Shown here: piece after piece, positions 5,224-12,129 of the stretch
Position numbering within the stretch: the first letter of the stretch is position 1
Layout of the letters: every line of letters starts with the position of its first letter
NCBI GenBank assembly: GCA_009776345.1
Contig: WRLS01000054.1
Location: 1 to 12,129 of the forward strand
Source of the DNA: Oscillospiraceae bacterium
Lineage (GTDB): Bacteria > Bacillota > Clostridia > Oscillospirales > Ruminococcaceae
Reading direction: 5' to 3'
DNA: 12,129 bases
Notes under the pieces: generated by a model
Databases searched by the model: none
What the model was told of the DNA's origin: nothing
The model's input: only the letters and a program-made list of their open reading frames with translations
Made by a program: the position numbers and the translations under genes

Positions 5224-6282
5224 ATGGATCAAAGAGTATTGATGAAGGGGAACGAGGCTATAGCCGAAGCCGTCATACAGGCGGGCTGCCTTCATTTCTT
5301 CGGTTACCCCATCACCCCGCAAAACGAAATCAACGCCTATATGTCAAAACGCCTCCCGAGGCTGGGCGGTACATACCTGCAGGCGGAATCCGAAATCGCG
5401 GCGGTAAATATGCTGTACGGCGCGGCGGCGGCGGGCATCCGCGCGGTTACATCGTCCTCGTCCCCGGGCATATCGCTTAAAACCGAAGGCATCTCCTATA
5501 TGTGCGGCGCCGACCTGCCCGGGCTGATTATAAACGTACAGCGCGGCGGCCCCGGGCTTGGCACAATCCAGCCAAGCCAGGCGGACTATTTTCAGGCAAC
5601 GAAAGCCCCCGGCCACGGTGACTTAAAAATACTGGTCTACGCCCCTAACACCGTGCAGGAAATGGTGGATGTAGTTTTCACGGCGTTTGATTTATCTGAT
5701 AAATATCGCGTGCCCGCCATGCTGCTTGCCGACGGGATACTCGGGCAGATGATGGAGCCTGTGCAGTTCCCGGATCAGAAGCCGGACATCCCGGCTAAAC
5801 CCTGGGCCACTAACGGCACAAAGGGTGAGCGCGCGCCTAATATAATCAACTCGCTGTACTTGGTTGCAACTGAACTGGAGGACAAAGTGCGCGAGCGGTT
5901 TGTACGCTACGGCGAAATCGAAGCCAATCACTCACAGGCCGAAAACTATCTTACAGACGACGCGGATGTGCTGCTGGTCGCTTACGGCGCGTCCTCCCGC
6001 GTTGCGAAAAGGGCGATCAACGCGGCACGCAACCAAGGCATCAAGGCGGGGATGCTCCGACCGGTTACATTGTGGCCGTTCCCCAAAAAGCAGCTTGAAG
6101 CCGCCGCGAAAAACGCCGCCTCAATCCTCACGGTGGAGATGAGCATGGGGCAAATGGTGGAGGACGTGCGCCTGGCTTTGCCGGACAGAAAGGTGCAGTT
6201 TTACGGCCGCACAGGCGGCGTAATCCCAACACCGGAAGAAATTCTCGAACAGATTAAAGCCCTTGGCGGAGGTGTGAAATAA
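5224..6282 (+). CDS. korA: 2-oxoacid:ferredoxin oxidoreductase, alpha subunit (VorB/KorA type)
   Basis: The alpha chain of this thiamine-diphosphate enzyme helps shape the active site that decarboxylates a 2-oxoacid to an acyl-CoA. The 352 residues begin with LMKGNEAIAEAVIQAGC and FGYPITPQNEI (the YPITP motif), followed by QAESEIAAVNMLYGAAAAG, TSSSSPGISLKTEGISY and RGGPGLGTIQPSQADYFQATK. This set is characteristic of subunits annotated as 3-methyl-2-oxobutanoate dehydrogenase VorB. A transketolase C-like domain occupies roughly residues 245-345. GAGGTG at 5212-5217 overlaps the end of the delta gene, and the spacing is 3 bases. Substrate choice among 2-oxoisovalerate, 2-oxoglutarate and other 2-oxoacids cannot be read from sequence alone. 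The branched-chain type fits the VorB resemblance. Confidence 0.92.
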   Translation: MDQRVLMKGNEAIAEAVIQAGCLHFFGYPITPQNEINAYMSKRLPRLGGTYLQAESEIAAVNMLYGAAAAGIRAVTSSSSPGISLKTEGISYMCGADLPGLIINVQRGGPGLGTIQPSQADYFQATKAPGHGDLKILVYAPNTVQEMVDVVFTAFDLSDKYRVPAMLLADGILGQMMEPVQFPDQKPDIPAKPWATNGTKGERAPNIINSLYLVATELEDKVRERFVRYGEIEANHSQAENYLTDDADVLLVAYGASSRVAKRAINAARNQGIKAGMLRPVTLWPFPKKQLEAAAKNAASILTVEMSMGQMVEDVRLALPDRKVQFYGRTGGVIPTPEEILEQIKALGGGVK

Positions 6283-7034
6283 TGGCTGTTGTGTATGAAA
6301 AAACAACCGGGCTGACCGACAGGCCCCTGCATTACTGCCCGGGATGTACCCATGGGACGATCCATAAAATCGTGGCGGAGGCTGTTGTTGAGCTTGGCTT
6401 GCAGGAAAAAACAGCGGCGGTGGCGCCGGTGGGCTGCTCCGTCCTTGCATACAACTATTTCAACATGGATGCGGTTCAGGCGGCCCATGGGCGCGCGCCC
6501 GCGGTTGCCACGGGGATCAAGCGCGCGCTGCCCGACAATATCGTGTTCACATATCAGGGCGACGGCGACCTTGCGGCAATAGGCACCGCCGAGATCGTCC
6601 ACGCCGCGTCACGGGGCGAAAACATCACGGTTATATTCGTAAACAACGCGATCTACGGCATGACAGGCGGGCAAATGGCGCCCACTACAATGCCCGGGCA
6701 GGTTACACAAACCTCGCCCTATGGCCGCGACACAGGCGCCGCGGGGTACCCCATGCGCGTATGTGAGCTTCTGTCTACCTTAGACGGCGTTGCCTTTGCC
6801 GAGCGCGTGGCGGTTGACACGGTCCCGAATATCCGCAAAGCGAAAAAGGCAATCCTTAAAGCATTCCAAAACCAAGTGGACAAAAAAGGCTTCTCTATTG
6901 TAGAAATCCTCTCTACCTGCCCGACAAACTGGGGCCTGACCCCCGTGGAGTCGCTGGGCTATCTCAAAGAGAAATTGATGCCGTATTATCCGCTTGGCGT
7001 ATACAAAGACGCGGAAAAGGGGGTGCGTGTATAA
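6282..7034 (+). CDS. korB: 2-oxoacid:ferredoxin oxidoreductase, beta subunit (TPP-binding)
   Basis: The beta chain holds thiamine diphosphate and one [4Fe-4S] cluster. The cofactor motif starts at GDGD (93-96) and ends near VNNAIYGMTGGQ (120-131), which provides the Mg2+ and diphosphate ligands. Cys19 and Cys22 (YCPGC), Cys52 (VGCS) and Cys213 (STCPTNWG) are the expected cluster ligands. The length of 250 residues is normal for the KorB/VorA type without a fused domain. Start and previous stop overlap by one base (TAATG), and GGAGGTG lies 7 bases ahead, indicating translational coupling to the alpha subunit and equal production. Confidence 0.92.
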   Translation: MAVVYEKTTGLTDRPLHYCPGCTHGTIHKIVAEAVVELGLQEKTAAVAPVGCSVLAYNYFNMDAVQAAHGRAPAVATGIKRALPDNIVFTYQGDGDLAAIGTAEIVHAASRGENITVIFVNNAIYGMTGGQMAPTTMPGQVTQTSPYGRDTGAAGYPMRVCELLSTLDGVAFAERVAVDTVPNIRKAKKAILKAFQNQVDKKGFSIVEILSTCPTNWGLTPVESLGYLKEKLMPYYPLGVYKDAEKGVRV

Positions 7035-7570
7035 TGGCAAAAAGCTTCAGCGTAATAATCGCGGGGTACGGCGGCCAGGGCGCGCTCTTCACGGGCAAGG
7101 TAATCGCGTATGCGGGCTTGATAGACGGGCGCGAGGTCTCCTGGTTCCCATCCTACGGCCCTGAAATGCGCGGCGGCACGGTGAATTGCGGCGTACAGTT
7201 CGACGACGAGCCAATCGGCTCCCCGGTCGTGACACGGCCCGATGTACTTATCGCCATGAATGAGCCTTCACTGACCAAGTTTATTGACCAAGTGATCCCC
7301 GGCGGCAAGGTTATACTCGACAGCACGCTCATCAAAGCCGAAGCCGGCCGCGATGATATTGAGGTTTTCCCGGTCCCCGCGTCGCAGCTCTCCAATGACG
7401 AGGGCTTGGAAGGCATCGCGAATATCATCATGCTCGGCAAAATGTTAAAGGAAACCGGGTTCACTACCTTTCAGACAATCGAAGAGGCTGTCCGCAAAAG
7501 CGTCCCCGAGCGAAAAATCCACTTGTTTGAACACAACATAAGAGCTATAAAATTAGGGATGAGCCTATAA
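7034..7570 (+). CDS. korC: 2-oxoacid:ferredoxin oxidoreductase, gamma subunit
   Basis: The gamma chain (178 residues) completes the four-subunit complex and is thought to take part in CoA binding and subunit contacts. Family landmarks are AGYGGQGALFTGKVIAYAG near the N-terminus, SWFPSYGPEMRGGTVNCGV (about 37-55), and the C-terminal NIIMLGKMLKETGF. It overlaps the beta gene by one base (TAATG), and GGGGGTG before it acts as ribosome binding site. There is no terminator between it and the lipoprotein gene 37 bases further on. Confidence 0.92.
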   Translation: MAKSFSVIIAGYGGQGALFTGKVIAYAGLIDGREVSWFPSYGPEMRGGTVNCGVQFDDEPIGSPVVTRPDVLIAMNEPSLTKFIDQVIPGGKVILDSTLIKAEAGRDDIEVFPVPASQLSNDEGLEGIANIIMLGKMLKETGFTTFQTIEEAVRKSVPERKIHLFEHNIRAIKLGMSL

Positions 7571-7607
7571 AAATTTGGTTATACTGACGGTGCCGGGAGG
7601 GTGCGCG

Positions 7608-8120
7608 ATGAAATATGCGCTTGGCGTATTACTCGCGGCGGCTATCGGCTTAACCGCCTGCTCATCCGTAAACCCGCAGGTGGCGCAAGCTGTGGAAAGC
7701 CGCCTGCATGAGCTTGTGCAGGATTTCGCCGATGATCTGGAAATGCATATTATACCGTCGGCGCACAGCGCAGATGAGCTTTTGTCGCTGGGGCTTGCGG
7801 TCAGTAGCAGTGAATACACCTACAACGCAGAAGCGGTAAAATTGTTTCACGTGAAACAATTGGCGAAGCAGAACACGTCGCTGACATTTGCGTTTGCGGA
7901 AAACGGATTTGAGGTAAGCCGTATTGTTTTTGAAGGCGATTTCGGCTTCTATATGCGATATTTGCATGACCCGAGCCGCATCGGCGCGGAGTTCCCGGTC
8001 GTATGCCAATTCGTGGATGCATCTGCTTTGTCGGAGGATGAGGCGCAAAACAGCATTGCGCTTTCACTGCTCCGTGATAAGAAAACCGTTGCTGTTATTA
8101 CGTTTTGCGGTGTTGAATAA
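7608..8120 (+). CDS. Predicted lipoprotein of unknown function carrying a parS site
   Basis: I do not recognise this 170-residue protein. It starts with a lipoprotein signal peptide: Lys2, a hydrophobic stretch, and the lipobox LTAC with Cys18 as the lipidated residue. The mature part would be anchored to the outside of the membrane. A helical, acidic segment follows (about 23-50), and then a mixed alpha/beta region with no known motif. Cys134 and Cys167 are the only later cysteines. GGGAGG (7595-7600), 7 bases upstream, fixes the start; an in-frame TTG at 7575 is unlikely. Residues 79-84 (LFHVKQ) are encoded by a perfect parS sequence, so selection on DNA as well as protein is likely there. 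The gene sits 37 bases after korC without a terminator and is followed by one, so it may be the last gene of the operon. No functional link to the oxidoreductase is evident. Confidence 0.8.
   Translation: MKYALGVLLAAAIGLTACSSVNPQVAQAVESRLHELVQDFADDLEMHIIPSAHSADELLSLGLAVSSSEYTYNAEAVKLFHVKQLAKQNTSLTFAFAENGFEVSRIVFEGDFGFYMRYLHDPSRIGAEFPVVCQFVDASALSEDEAQNSIALSLLRDKKTVAVITFCGVE
7840..7861. other. parS: parS centromere-like site for ParB (Spo0J)
   Basis: TGTTTCACGTGAAACA (7843-7858) is an exact 16-base match to the bacterial chromosomal parS consensus. The palindrome extends perfectly to 22 bases (7840-7861). ParB loads here and recruits SMC to organise and segregate the origin region; in spore formers this also moves the chromosome into the forespore. 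The site is inside the lipoprotein coding sequence, in frame, as is common for parS. I noticed no second copy in the window. Such sites usually cluster around oriC, so this locus is probably origin-proximal. Confidence 0.93.
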
Positions 8121-8123
8121 GCG

Positions 8124-8156
8124 GGCATATCTCCGGTAAGATATGCCTTTTGCTTT
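8124..8156 (+). terminator. Rho-independent terminator between the lipoprotein gene and addB
   Basis: GGCATATC (8124-8131) and GATATGCC (8140-8147) form a perfect 8-bp stem with an 8-base loop, followed by TTTTGCTTT (8148-8156). The T-tract is interrupted, so termination may be partial. The addB ribosome binding site starts one base later, leaving no room for a separate addB promoter downstream. Either addB is transcribed by read-through or its promoter lies inside the lipoprotein gene. Confidence 0.7.
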
Positions 8157-8168
8157 GGGGGAAATGCT

Positions 8169-11100
8169 ATGGTTCATTTTATTTTAGGTACGGCGGGGAC
8201 AGGCAAAACCTCGCGCCTGCTTGAGGAGATCGGGCGTACAGTCCGGTCAGGCAGGAGCGCGATTCTTCTGATTCCCGAGCAGTTCTCCTTTGAGGGCGAG
8301 AAGCTTGTTTACGGCGCGCTTGGGCCAAAGCTTAATCTTAGTGTACAGGTTCTAAGCTTTACACGGCTATGCAACGCGATTTTTAGGCGTTTTGGCGGGG
8401 TTTGCGGCACGGAGGCCTCAAAAGCGGTAAAATATCTGCTCATGTCAATGGCTTTGGAGGAAGTAGAGGACAAGTTGGTTTTGTACAAAAAAAGTGTCGC
8501 AAACATATCTTTTTTGGAAACAATGCTCGCGGTTTGCGATCAGTTTAAATCGGCGGGGGCAAGCCCCGATTTCCTGGGAAAACAGGCGCGCTCCTGCGAT
8601 GATATTGAGCTTGGGGAAAAGCTGAGCGAGCTTTGCGCGGTGTACGCGGCCTATCAGGCATTGCTGGAACGCGGCTTCGGTGACCCGGAGGACTGCCTAA
8701 TCCGCGCCTGCGCTGTTTTAAATGACGAAAACTTCTTCGGCGGATATGATGTATATGTAGATGCCTTTACAGCATTTATGTCGGGAGAGCTTTTGCTGCT
8801 GCAGCACATCATGCGGCAAAGCGGCAACGTGTGGTTTGCCGTGACTACAGATACAACAGGCGCCACGGGCAGCGGGATGGAGCTTTTTGCGCCCTGCAAT
8901 TCAACAGTTAGGGAACTGCGGCAATTCGCCCGCCGCGCCGCGATTGCAGAAGCCGTGCCGGAAATTTTAACCGAGCCTAAAAGATACACTACGCCGGAGA
9001 CGGCTTTTTTATCAAAAAGCTATTTAAAGCCGGGGGAGGTTTATCCCGAAAAAACGCGGTCTGTCCGGATTTTTGCCGCATCGGACCCGTATGACGAGGC
9101 CATGTATGCCGCCGATGAAATCGACAGGCTGGTGCGTGAGGGGATGCGTTACAGTGAAATCGCGATAATTTCCCGGGAAATCGGCACGTACGCAAGGGCG
9201 CTACAGCTTTCTTTGGGGATGCATAAAATACCGTGCTTTTTTTCCGACCACGAGGATATCGAGAGCAAACCGCTTGCGGGGGCGGTTTTGTCGGCAATTG
9301 ACGCTGTATGCTCCGGTTATAACGCGCAAAGCGTCCTTGCGTTGGCGAAATCGCCCGCGCTTGGGCCGGATACGGGGGCTGTGGCGGAGCTTGAAAACTA
9401 CTGCTACACCTGGGGCATATCGGGGGCTGTATGGCTGAGTGATTTTGTGGGGAGCCCGCGCGGCCTTGCCGATACGCTGACAGAAGACGACATAGAAAAA
9501 TCAGCCGATATAAACAGTACGCGCGCCGCTATAATCACGCCTTTAGAAAAGCTTCGGGAAGGCGTGCGGGAGGGGAACGGCACAGCTTTCGCGATAGCTA
9601 TTTTTGAGTTTTTGCAGGAGATAAACGCGGCGGCAAACCTTACAAACTATGCCCGACAATTGCAAAATAAAGATGCGTTCCTGGATGAAAACGCGCAGCT
9701 GTGGGATCTCCTAATGGGGATATTGGATGTGTTCGGGAAGGTCATCGGGCGCAAGCGTGTGCCTTGGCGGCGGCTGTGCGAGCTTTTCAGGCTGTCTGTA
9801 TCCGCGGCGGAGCTTTCGGTGCCGCCGCAGACACTCGACCAAGTTATCGCCGGGAATGCCGACCGGATTCGGCCTGCAGGGATACGCGCCTGTTTTGTCT
9901 TGGGCGCGAATGAAGGGGTTTTCCCGCCCCCTGTTATTTCGGGCGGCGTGTTCAGCGATGAGGAGCGCAGAAAATTAGAGAAGCTGGGCATAGCGCTGTC
10001 GGGCATGGGGCTTACGCAGGTTTTGCTTGAGCGGTATTTCACGTACTTCGCGCTGACGATCCCGTCGGAGTGCTTATATGTCACATTCGCTTCCTCCGAC
10101 TTACAGGGCCGCCCGATGCTGCCGTCCATGGTCATAACACAGCTTTCGGCGATGTTCCCCGGGCTTTCGGCGCAAAAACGGCAGCAGCCGTACACAGCAG
10201 GATTTTCGGCGGCACTGCGCGCCTATTCGGAAAATCTGCATTCCGATAATACATTTACAAGCTCTTTGGAAGCTTTTTTGCGCGGGTGCGGCGGTTCGGG
10301 CGCGGACAGGCTGGATGCCGCCGCGAAGGGTACCATTCACGCATTGGAGGACAAAGCCCTGCCTAAAAAGCTTTTCGGGGAGAGCCTGCGCTTGTCCCCG
10401 TCTAAGATAGAGCGGTTTAAAAAATGCCCGTATTCTTTTTTCGCCGCAGACGGCCTGGGCCTGCAAAAGCGGCGGCGCGTCGAGTTTTCCGCGCTGTCGT
10501 CGGGTACGGCGGCGCATCATGTTTTGCATATAATGGTGCAGAAATACGGCGGGAGCGGGCTTGCGGCGCGGACACAAGCCGAGCTTGAGGAAGAATCGCG
10601 CGAGATAATCGGGCGGTACCTTGCCGACCGCGCGGCGGGCGGGGATATGCCGTCGGCACGATTCGAGTATTTGTTCGGGCGGCTTTGCGGTACATTGGCG
10701 CGGCTTCTCGGGCATATCGGCAGGGAATTCGCGCAGGGCAAATTCAGCCCGGAGGCTTTTGAAATGCCTATTGCCGCAGACGCGGATGTCACGCCGCTGC
10801 GCCTTAGGACGATGGACGGTACGCCCATAACCGTTGAAGGGGTCGTTGACCGCGTTGATGTAATGCGCGGCAAAAACGGTGACTATATCCGCGTGGTCGA
10901 TTATAAATCCGGCAAAAGGGATTTCAAGCTACAGGACATAATGGCGGGGCTGAATCTGCAAATGCTGCTGTATCTCTTTACAATTCGGGAAAACGGCGGC
11001 GGGAAATTCGGCGACGTGTTGCCCGCCGGGGTATTGTATTTGCCGGTGGCGGAGCGTTTTGTGAGCGCGGCGCGGGACACGCCGGATGAAGAAATCACGC

Positions 11101-11483
11101 GGGAGCGCGAAAAAAGCTGGAGGATGAGCGGCCTGCTTTTAGAGGACGAAGATTGCCTGCGCGGCATGGAAGCGGACTTGGCGGGGGTTTATATCCCCGC
11201 GAAGCTGAAAAAAGACGGCACGCCTGACAGCAAATCCTCGCTGGCTAATCTCGCGCAGATGGGCAAGCTGGCACAAAAGGTCAAGCAGGAAGTCACCGCG
11301 ATGGGCGAGGCGCTGATGGGCGGCAGGATCCCCGCGTATCCCGTGGACTCGGCCGATTATCCCGCCTGTGCTTACTGCGATTACCGTCCGCTTTGCGGTT
11401 TTGAGGAAAACGGCCCGGTGCGCGAAATTGCGAAGCTGGACAGGGAAGAGGTGCTGAAGCTTTTGGAGCAGGAGGATTCCTAG
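8169..11483 (+). CDS. addB: ATP-dependent helicase/nuclease subunit B (AddB)
   Basis: AddB pairs with AddA to unwind and resect double-strand breaks and prepare DNA for RecA. At 1104 residues it has the usual AddB length. The N-terminus has a P-loop, GTAGTGKT (7-14), and an inactivated UvrD-like helicase fold follows. The C-terminal RecB-type nuclease domain contains GVVDRVDV and VVDYKSG with Asp911 and Lys913, followed by LQMLLYLF. Four cysteines, Cys753 (KKCPYSFF) and Cys1067, 1070 and 1076 (CAYCDYRPLC), match the spacing of the [4Fe-4S] cluster that staples this domain in B. subtilis AddB. All nuclease and cluster residues are intact. GGGGG at 8157-8161 is the ribosome binding site and directly abuts a terminator hairpin. 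addA follows 265 bases after the stop, separated by a small lipoprotein gene, whereas addB and addA are usually adjacent. Confidence 0.96.
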   Translation: MVHFILGTAGTGKTSRLLEEIGRTVRSGRSAILLIPEQFSFEGEKLVYGALGPKLNLSVQVLSFTRLCNAIFRRFGGVCGTEASKAVKYLLMSMALEEVEDKLVLYKKSVANISFLETMLAVCDQFKSAGASPDFLGKQARSCDDIELGEKLSELCAVYAAYQALLERGFGDPEDCLIRACAVLNDENFFGGYDVYVDAFTAFMSGELLLLQHIMRQSGNVWFAVTTDTTGATGSGMELFAPCNSTVRELRQFARRAAIAEAVPEILTEPKRYTTPETAFLSKSYLKPGEVYPEKTRSVRIFAASDPYDEAMYAADEIDRLVREGMRYSEIAIISREIGTYARALQLSLGMHKIPCFFSDHEDIESKPLAGAVLSAIDAVCSGYNAQSVLALAKSPALGPDTGAVAELENYCYTWGISGAVWLSDFVGSPRGLADTLTEDDIEKSADINSTRAAIITPLEKLREGVREGNGTAFAIAIFEFLQEINAAANLTNYARQLQNKDAFLDENAQLWDLLMGILDVFGKVIGRKRVPWRRLCELFRLSVSAAELSVPPQTLDQVIAGNADRIRPAGIRACFVLGANEGVFPPPVISGGVFSDEERRKLEKLGIALSGMGLTQVLLERYFTYFALTIPSECLYVTFASSDLQGRPMLPSMVITQLSAMFPGLSAQKRQQPYTAGFSAALRAYSENLHSDNTFTSSLEAFLRGCGGSGADRLDAAAKGTIHALEDKALPKKLFGESLRLSPSKIERFKKCPYSFFAADGLGLQKRRRVEFSALSSGTAAHHVLHIMVQKYGGSGLAARTQAELEEESREIIGRYLADRAAGGDMPSARFEYLFGRLCGTLARLLGHIGREFAQGKFSPEAFEMPIAADADVTPLRLRTMDGTPITVEGVVDRVDVMRGKNGDYIRVVDYKSGKRDFKLQDIMAGLNLQMLLYLFTIRENGGGKFGDVLPAGVLYLPVAERFVSAARDTPDEEITREREKSWRMSGLLLEDEDCLRGMEADLAGVYIPAKLKKDGTPDSKSSLANLAQMGKLAQKVKQEVTAMGEALMGGRIPAYPVDSADYPACAYCDYRPLCGFEENGPVREIAKLDREEVLKLLEQEDS

Positions 11484-11507
11484 CAGAGTTTGCGGGCTGC
11501 CGCTAAA

Positions 11508-11513
11508 TATAAT
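11508..11513 (+). promoter_or_regulatory. Consensus -10 element before the His/Cys-rich lipoprotein gene
   Basis: A perfect TATAAT lies 20 bases ahead of the small lipoprotein start, in an AT-rich patch right after the addB stop codon. No good -35 is found at 16-18 bases upstream (the best positions read AGAGTT or GAGTTT), so promoter activity may be weak or need an activator. It could give the small gene and addA expression apart from addB. Confidence 0.3.
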
Positions 11514-11533
11514 AAAATAAAAGGGGAACAGAA

Positions 11534-11713
11534 ATGAAGAAAAGGCTGTTTGCGGTTATTTGTGCCGGTTGTATTGCTTTTGCCCTCACCGCTTGCAAGG
11601 AGGAACATCATAATCCGTGTGAAGACTCATGCGACATACACGCTTCCGCCAATTCCTGCCATTGCCACGGCCATTGCGGTACTGAAGGCTGTGAATGTCA
11701 CCATGCGCATTAA
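11534..11713 (+). CDS. Small His/Cys-rich predicted lipoprotein, putative metal binder
   Basis: This 59-residue gene is short and easily missed. It starts with MKKRLFAVICAGCIAFALTAC, a classic signal peptide with lipobox LTAC and Cys21 as the lipidated residue. The mature peptide is only about 39 residues but contains nine histidines and seven further cysteines, with motifs such as HCHGHC-like CHCHGHCG (42-49) and CECHHAH (53-59). That composition points to binding of zinc, copper, nickel or a similar metal on the outer face of the membrane. AAGGGGA lies 7 bases upstream of the ATG at 11534. The gene sits between addB and addA on the same strand, 50 bases after addB and 35 before addA. I recognise no family. 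The metal role is inferred from composition only, and a link to DNA repair is not evident. Confidence 0.75.
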   Translation: MKKRLFAVICAGCIAFALTACKEEHHNPCEDSCDIHASANSCHCHGHCGTEGCECHHAH

Positions 11714-11748
11714 ACGGTAATAAACCTCAACTGTTACGGGGTGAAAAA

Positions 11749-12129
11749 ATGCCTGAACAAAACTGGACCGTTCCGCAGAAAAACGCGATAGAGGCAAGAG
11801 GCGGCCAGCTGCTCGTGTCCGCGGCGGCGGGCAGCGGGAAAACCGCCGTGCTTGTGGAGCGCGTAATTGGCATAATCTGCGATGAAGATAACCCTGTTGA
11901 TGTTGACAGGCTGCTGATCGTCACATTCTCCAACGCGGCGGCGGCCGAAATGCGGCGCCGTATTGGTGAGCGGCTGGTCAAAATGCTCAGTGAACAGCCG
12001 AACAGCGCGCATCTCCAGCGCCAGCACGCGCTTTTGGGCAAAGCGCAGATCAGCACTGTACACGCGTATTGCCTGTCCCTCGTGCGCGACAATTTTCATA
12101 ATCTGGATATTTCAGCGGACTTTTCTATC
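11749..12129 (+). CDS. addA: ATP-dependent helicase/nuclease subunit A (AddA), N-terminal part
   Basis: The first 127 codons of AddA are present, and the frame is open to the right edge of the window. AddA is the superfamily 1A helicase and nuclease partner of AddB. A Q-motif (WTVPQKNAI) comes first, then the Walker A motif AAAGSGKTAVLVERV (about 25-39), motif Ia (LLIVTFSNAAAAEMRRRI) and motif Ib (ISTVHAYCLSLVRDNF), all with normal spacing. The ATG at 11749 is preceded by GGGG (11738-11741) at 7 bases. The full protein is normally about 1200 residues, so most of the helicase and the nuclease domain lie outside. Confidence 0.95.
   Translation, partial: MPEQNWTVPQKNAIEARGGQLLVSAAAGSGKTAVLVERVIGIICDEDNPVDVDRLLIVTFSNAAAAEMRRRIGERLVKMLSEQPNSAHLQRQHALLGKAQISTVHAYCLSLVRDNFHNLDISADFSI

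Noticed and set aside
10101..10715. 204-residue minus-strand open frame within addB
   Set aside because: It is antisense to the conserved AddB nuclease region, and the composition is typical of a shadow frame.
11741..12129. Two 121-residue minus-strand frames at the right edge
   Set aside because: They are antisense to the start of addA, whose helicase motifs are clear on the plus strand.

Overview
The window looks like chromosomal DNA of an anaerobic, endospore-forming member of the Clostridia with fairly GC-rich coding sequence. Three things point this way: a spoIVB-spo0A pair in its conserved order, a ferredoxin-dependent 2-oxoacid oxidoreductase next to an acyl kinase, and the Firmicutes-type AddAB recombination nuclease. 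The exact genus cannot be told from the sequence. An Oscillospirales-like lineage is a guess from base composition and protein style. A perfect parS site suggests that this part of the chromosome lies fairly close to the replication origin.

Layout. Positions 1-185 hold no convincing gene but carry two strong inverted repeats that look like a dispersed intergenic element. On the minus strand lie spoIVB (2362-1130) and then spo0A (989-186). The 140 bp between them contain a near-consensus sigma-A promoter, a perfect Spo0A box and a cluster of TACCA/TGGTA half-sites, which suggests that spo0A is autoregulated. A divergent AT-rich spacer (2363-2592) has outward promoter candidates for spoIVB and for a small SLOG/DUF2493 protein (2593-2937, plus strand).

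From 3030 onward everything reads on the plus strand. A clear promoter drives an apparent operon: a divergent acetate-kinase-family enzyme, a MinD/ParA-like P-loop ATPase, and four subunits of a 2-oxoacid:ferredoxin oxidoreductase in the order delta, alpha, beta, gamma. These genes have gaps of 0 to 34 bases or 1-base overlaps. Together they suggest oxidation of a 2-oxoacid to acyl-CoA plus reduced ferredoxin, with the kinase making ATP from the acyl phosphate. The phosphotransacylase that would join the two steps is not in the window. A small lipoprotein gene of unknown function follows with no terminator before it. Its coding sequence contains the perfect parS site. A hairpin terminator then closes this block.

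The last block is addB (complete), a 59-residue lipoprotein extremely rich in His and Cys, and the first 127 codons of addA, which runs off the right edge. AddB and AddA form the helicase-nuclease that processes double-strand breaks. The small lipoprotein wedged between them is the most unusual gene here.
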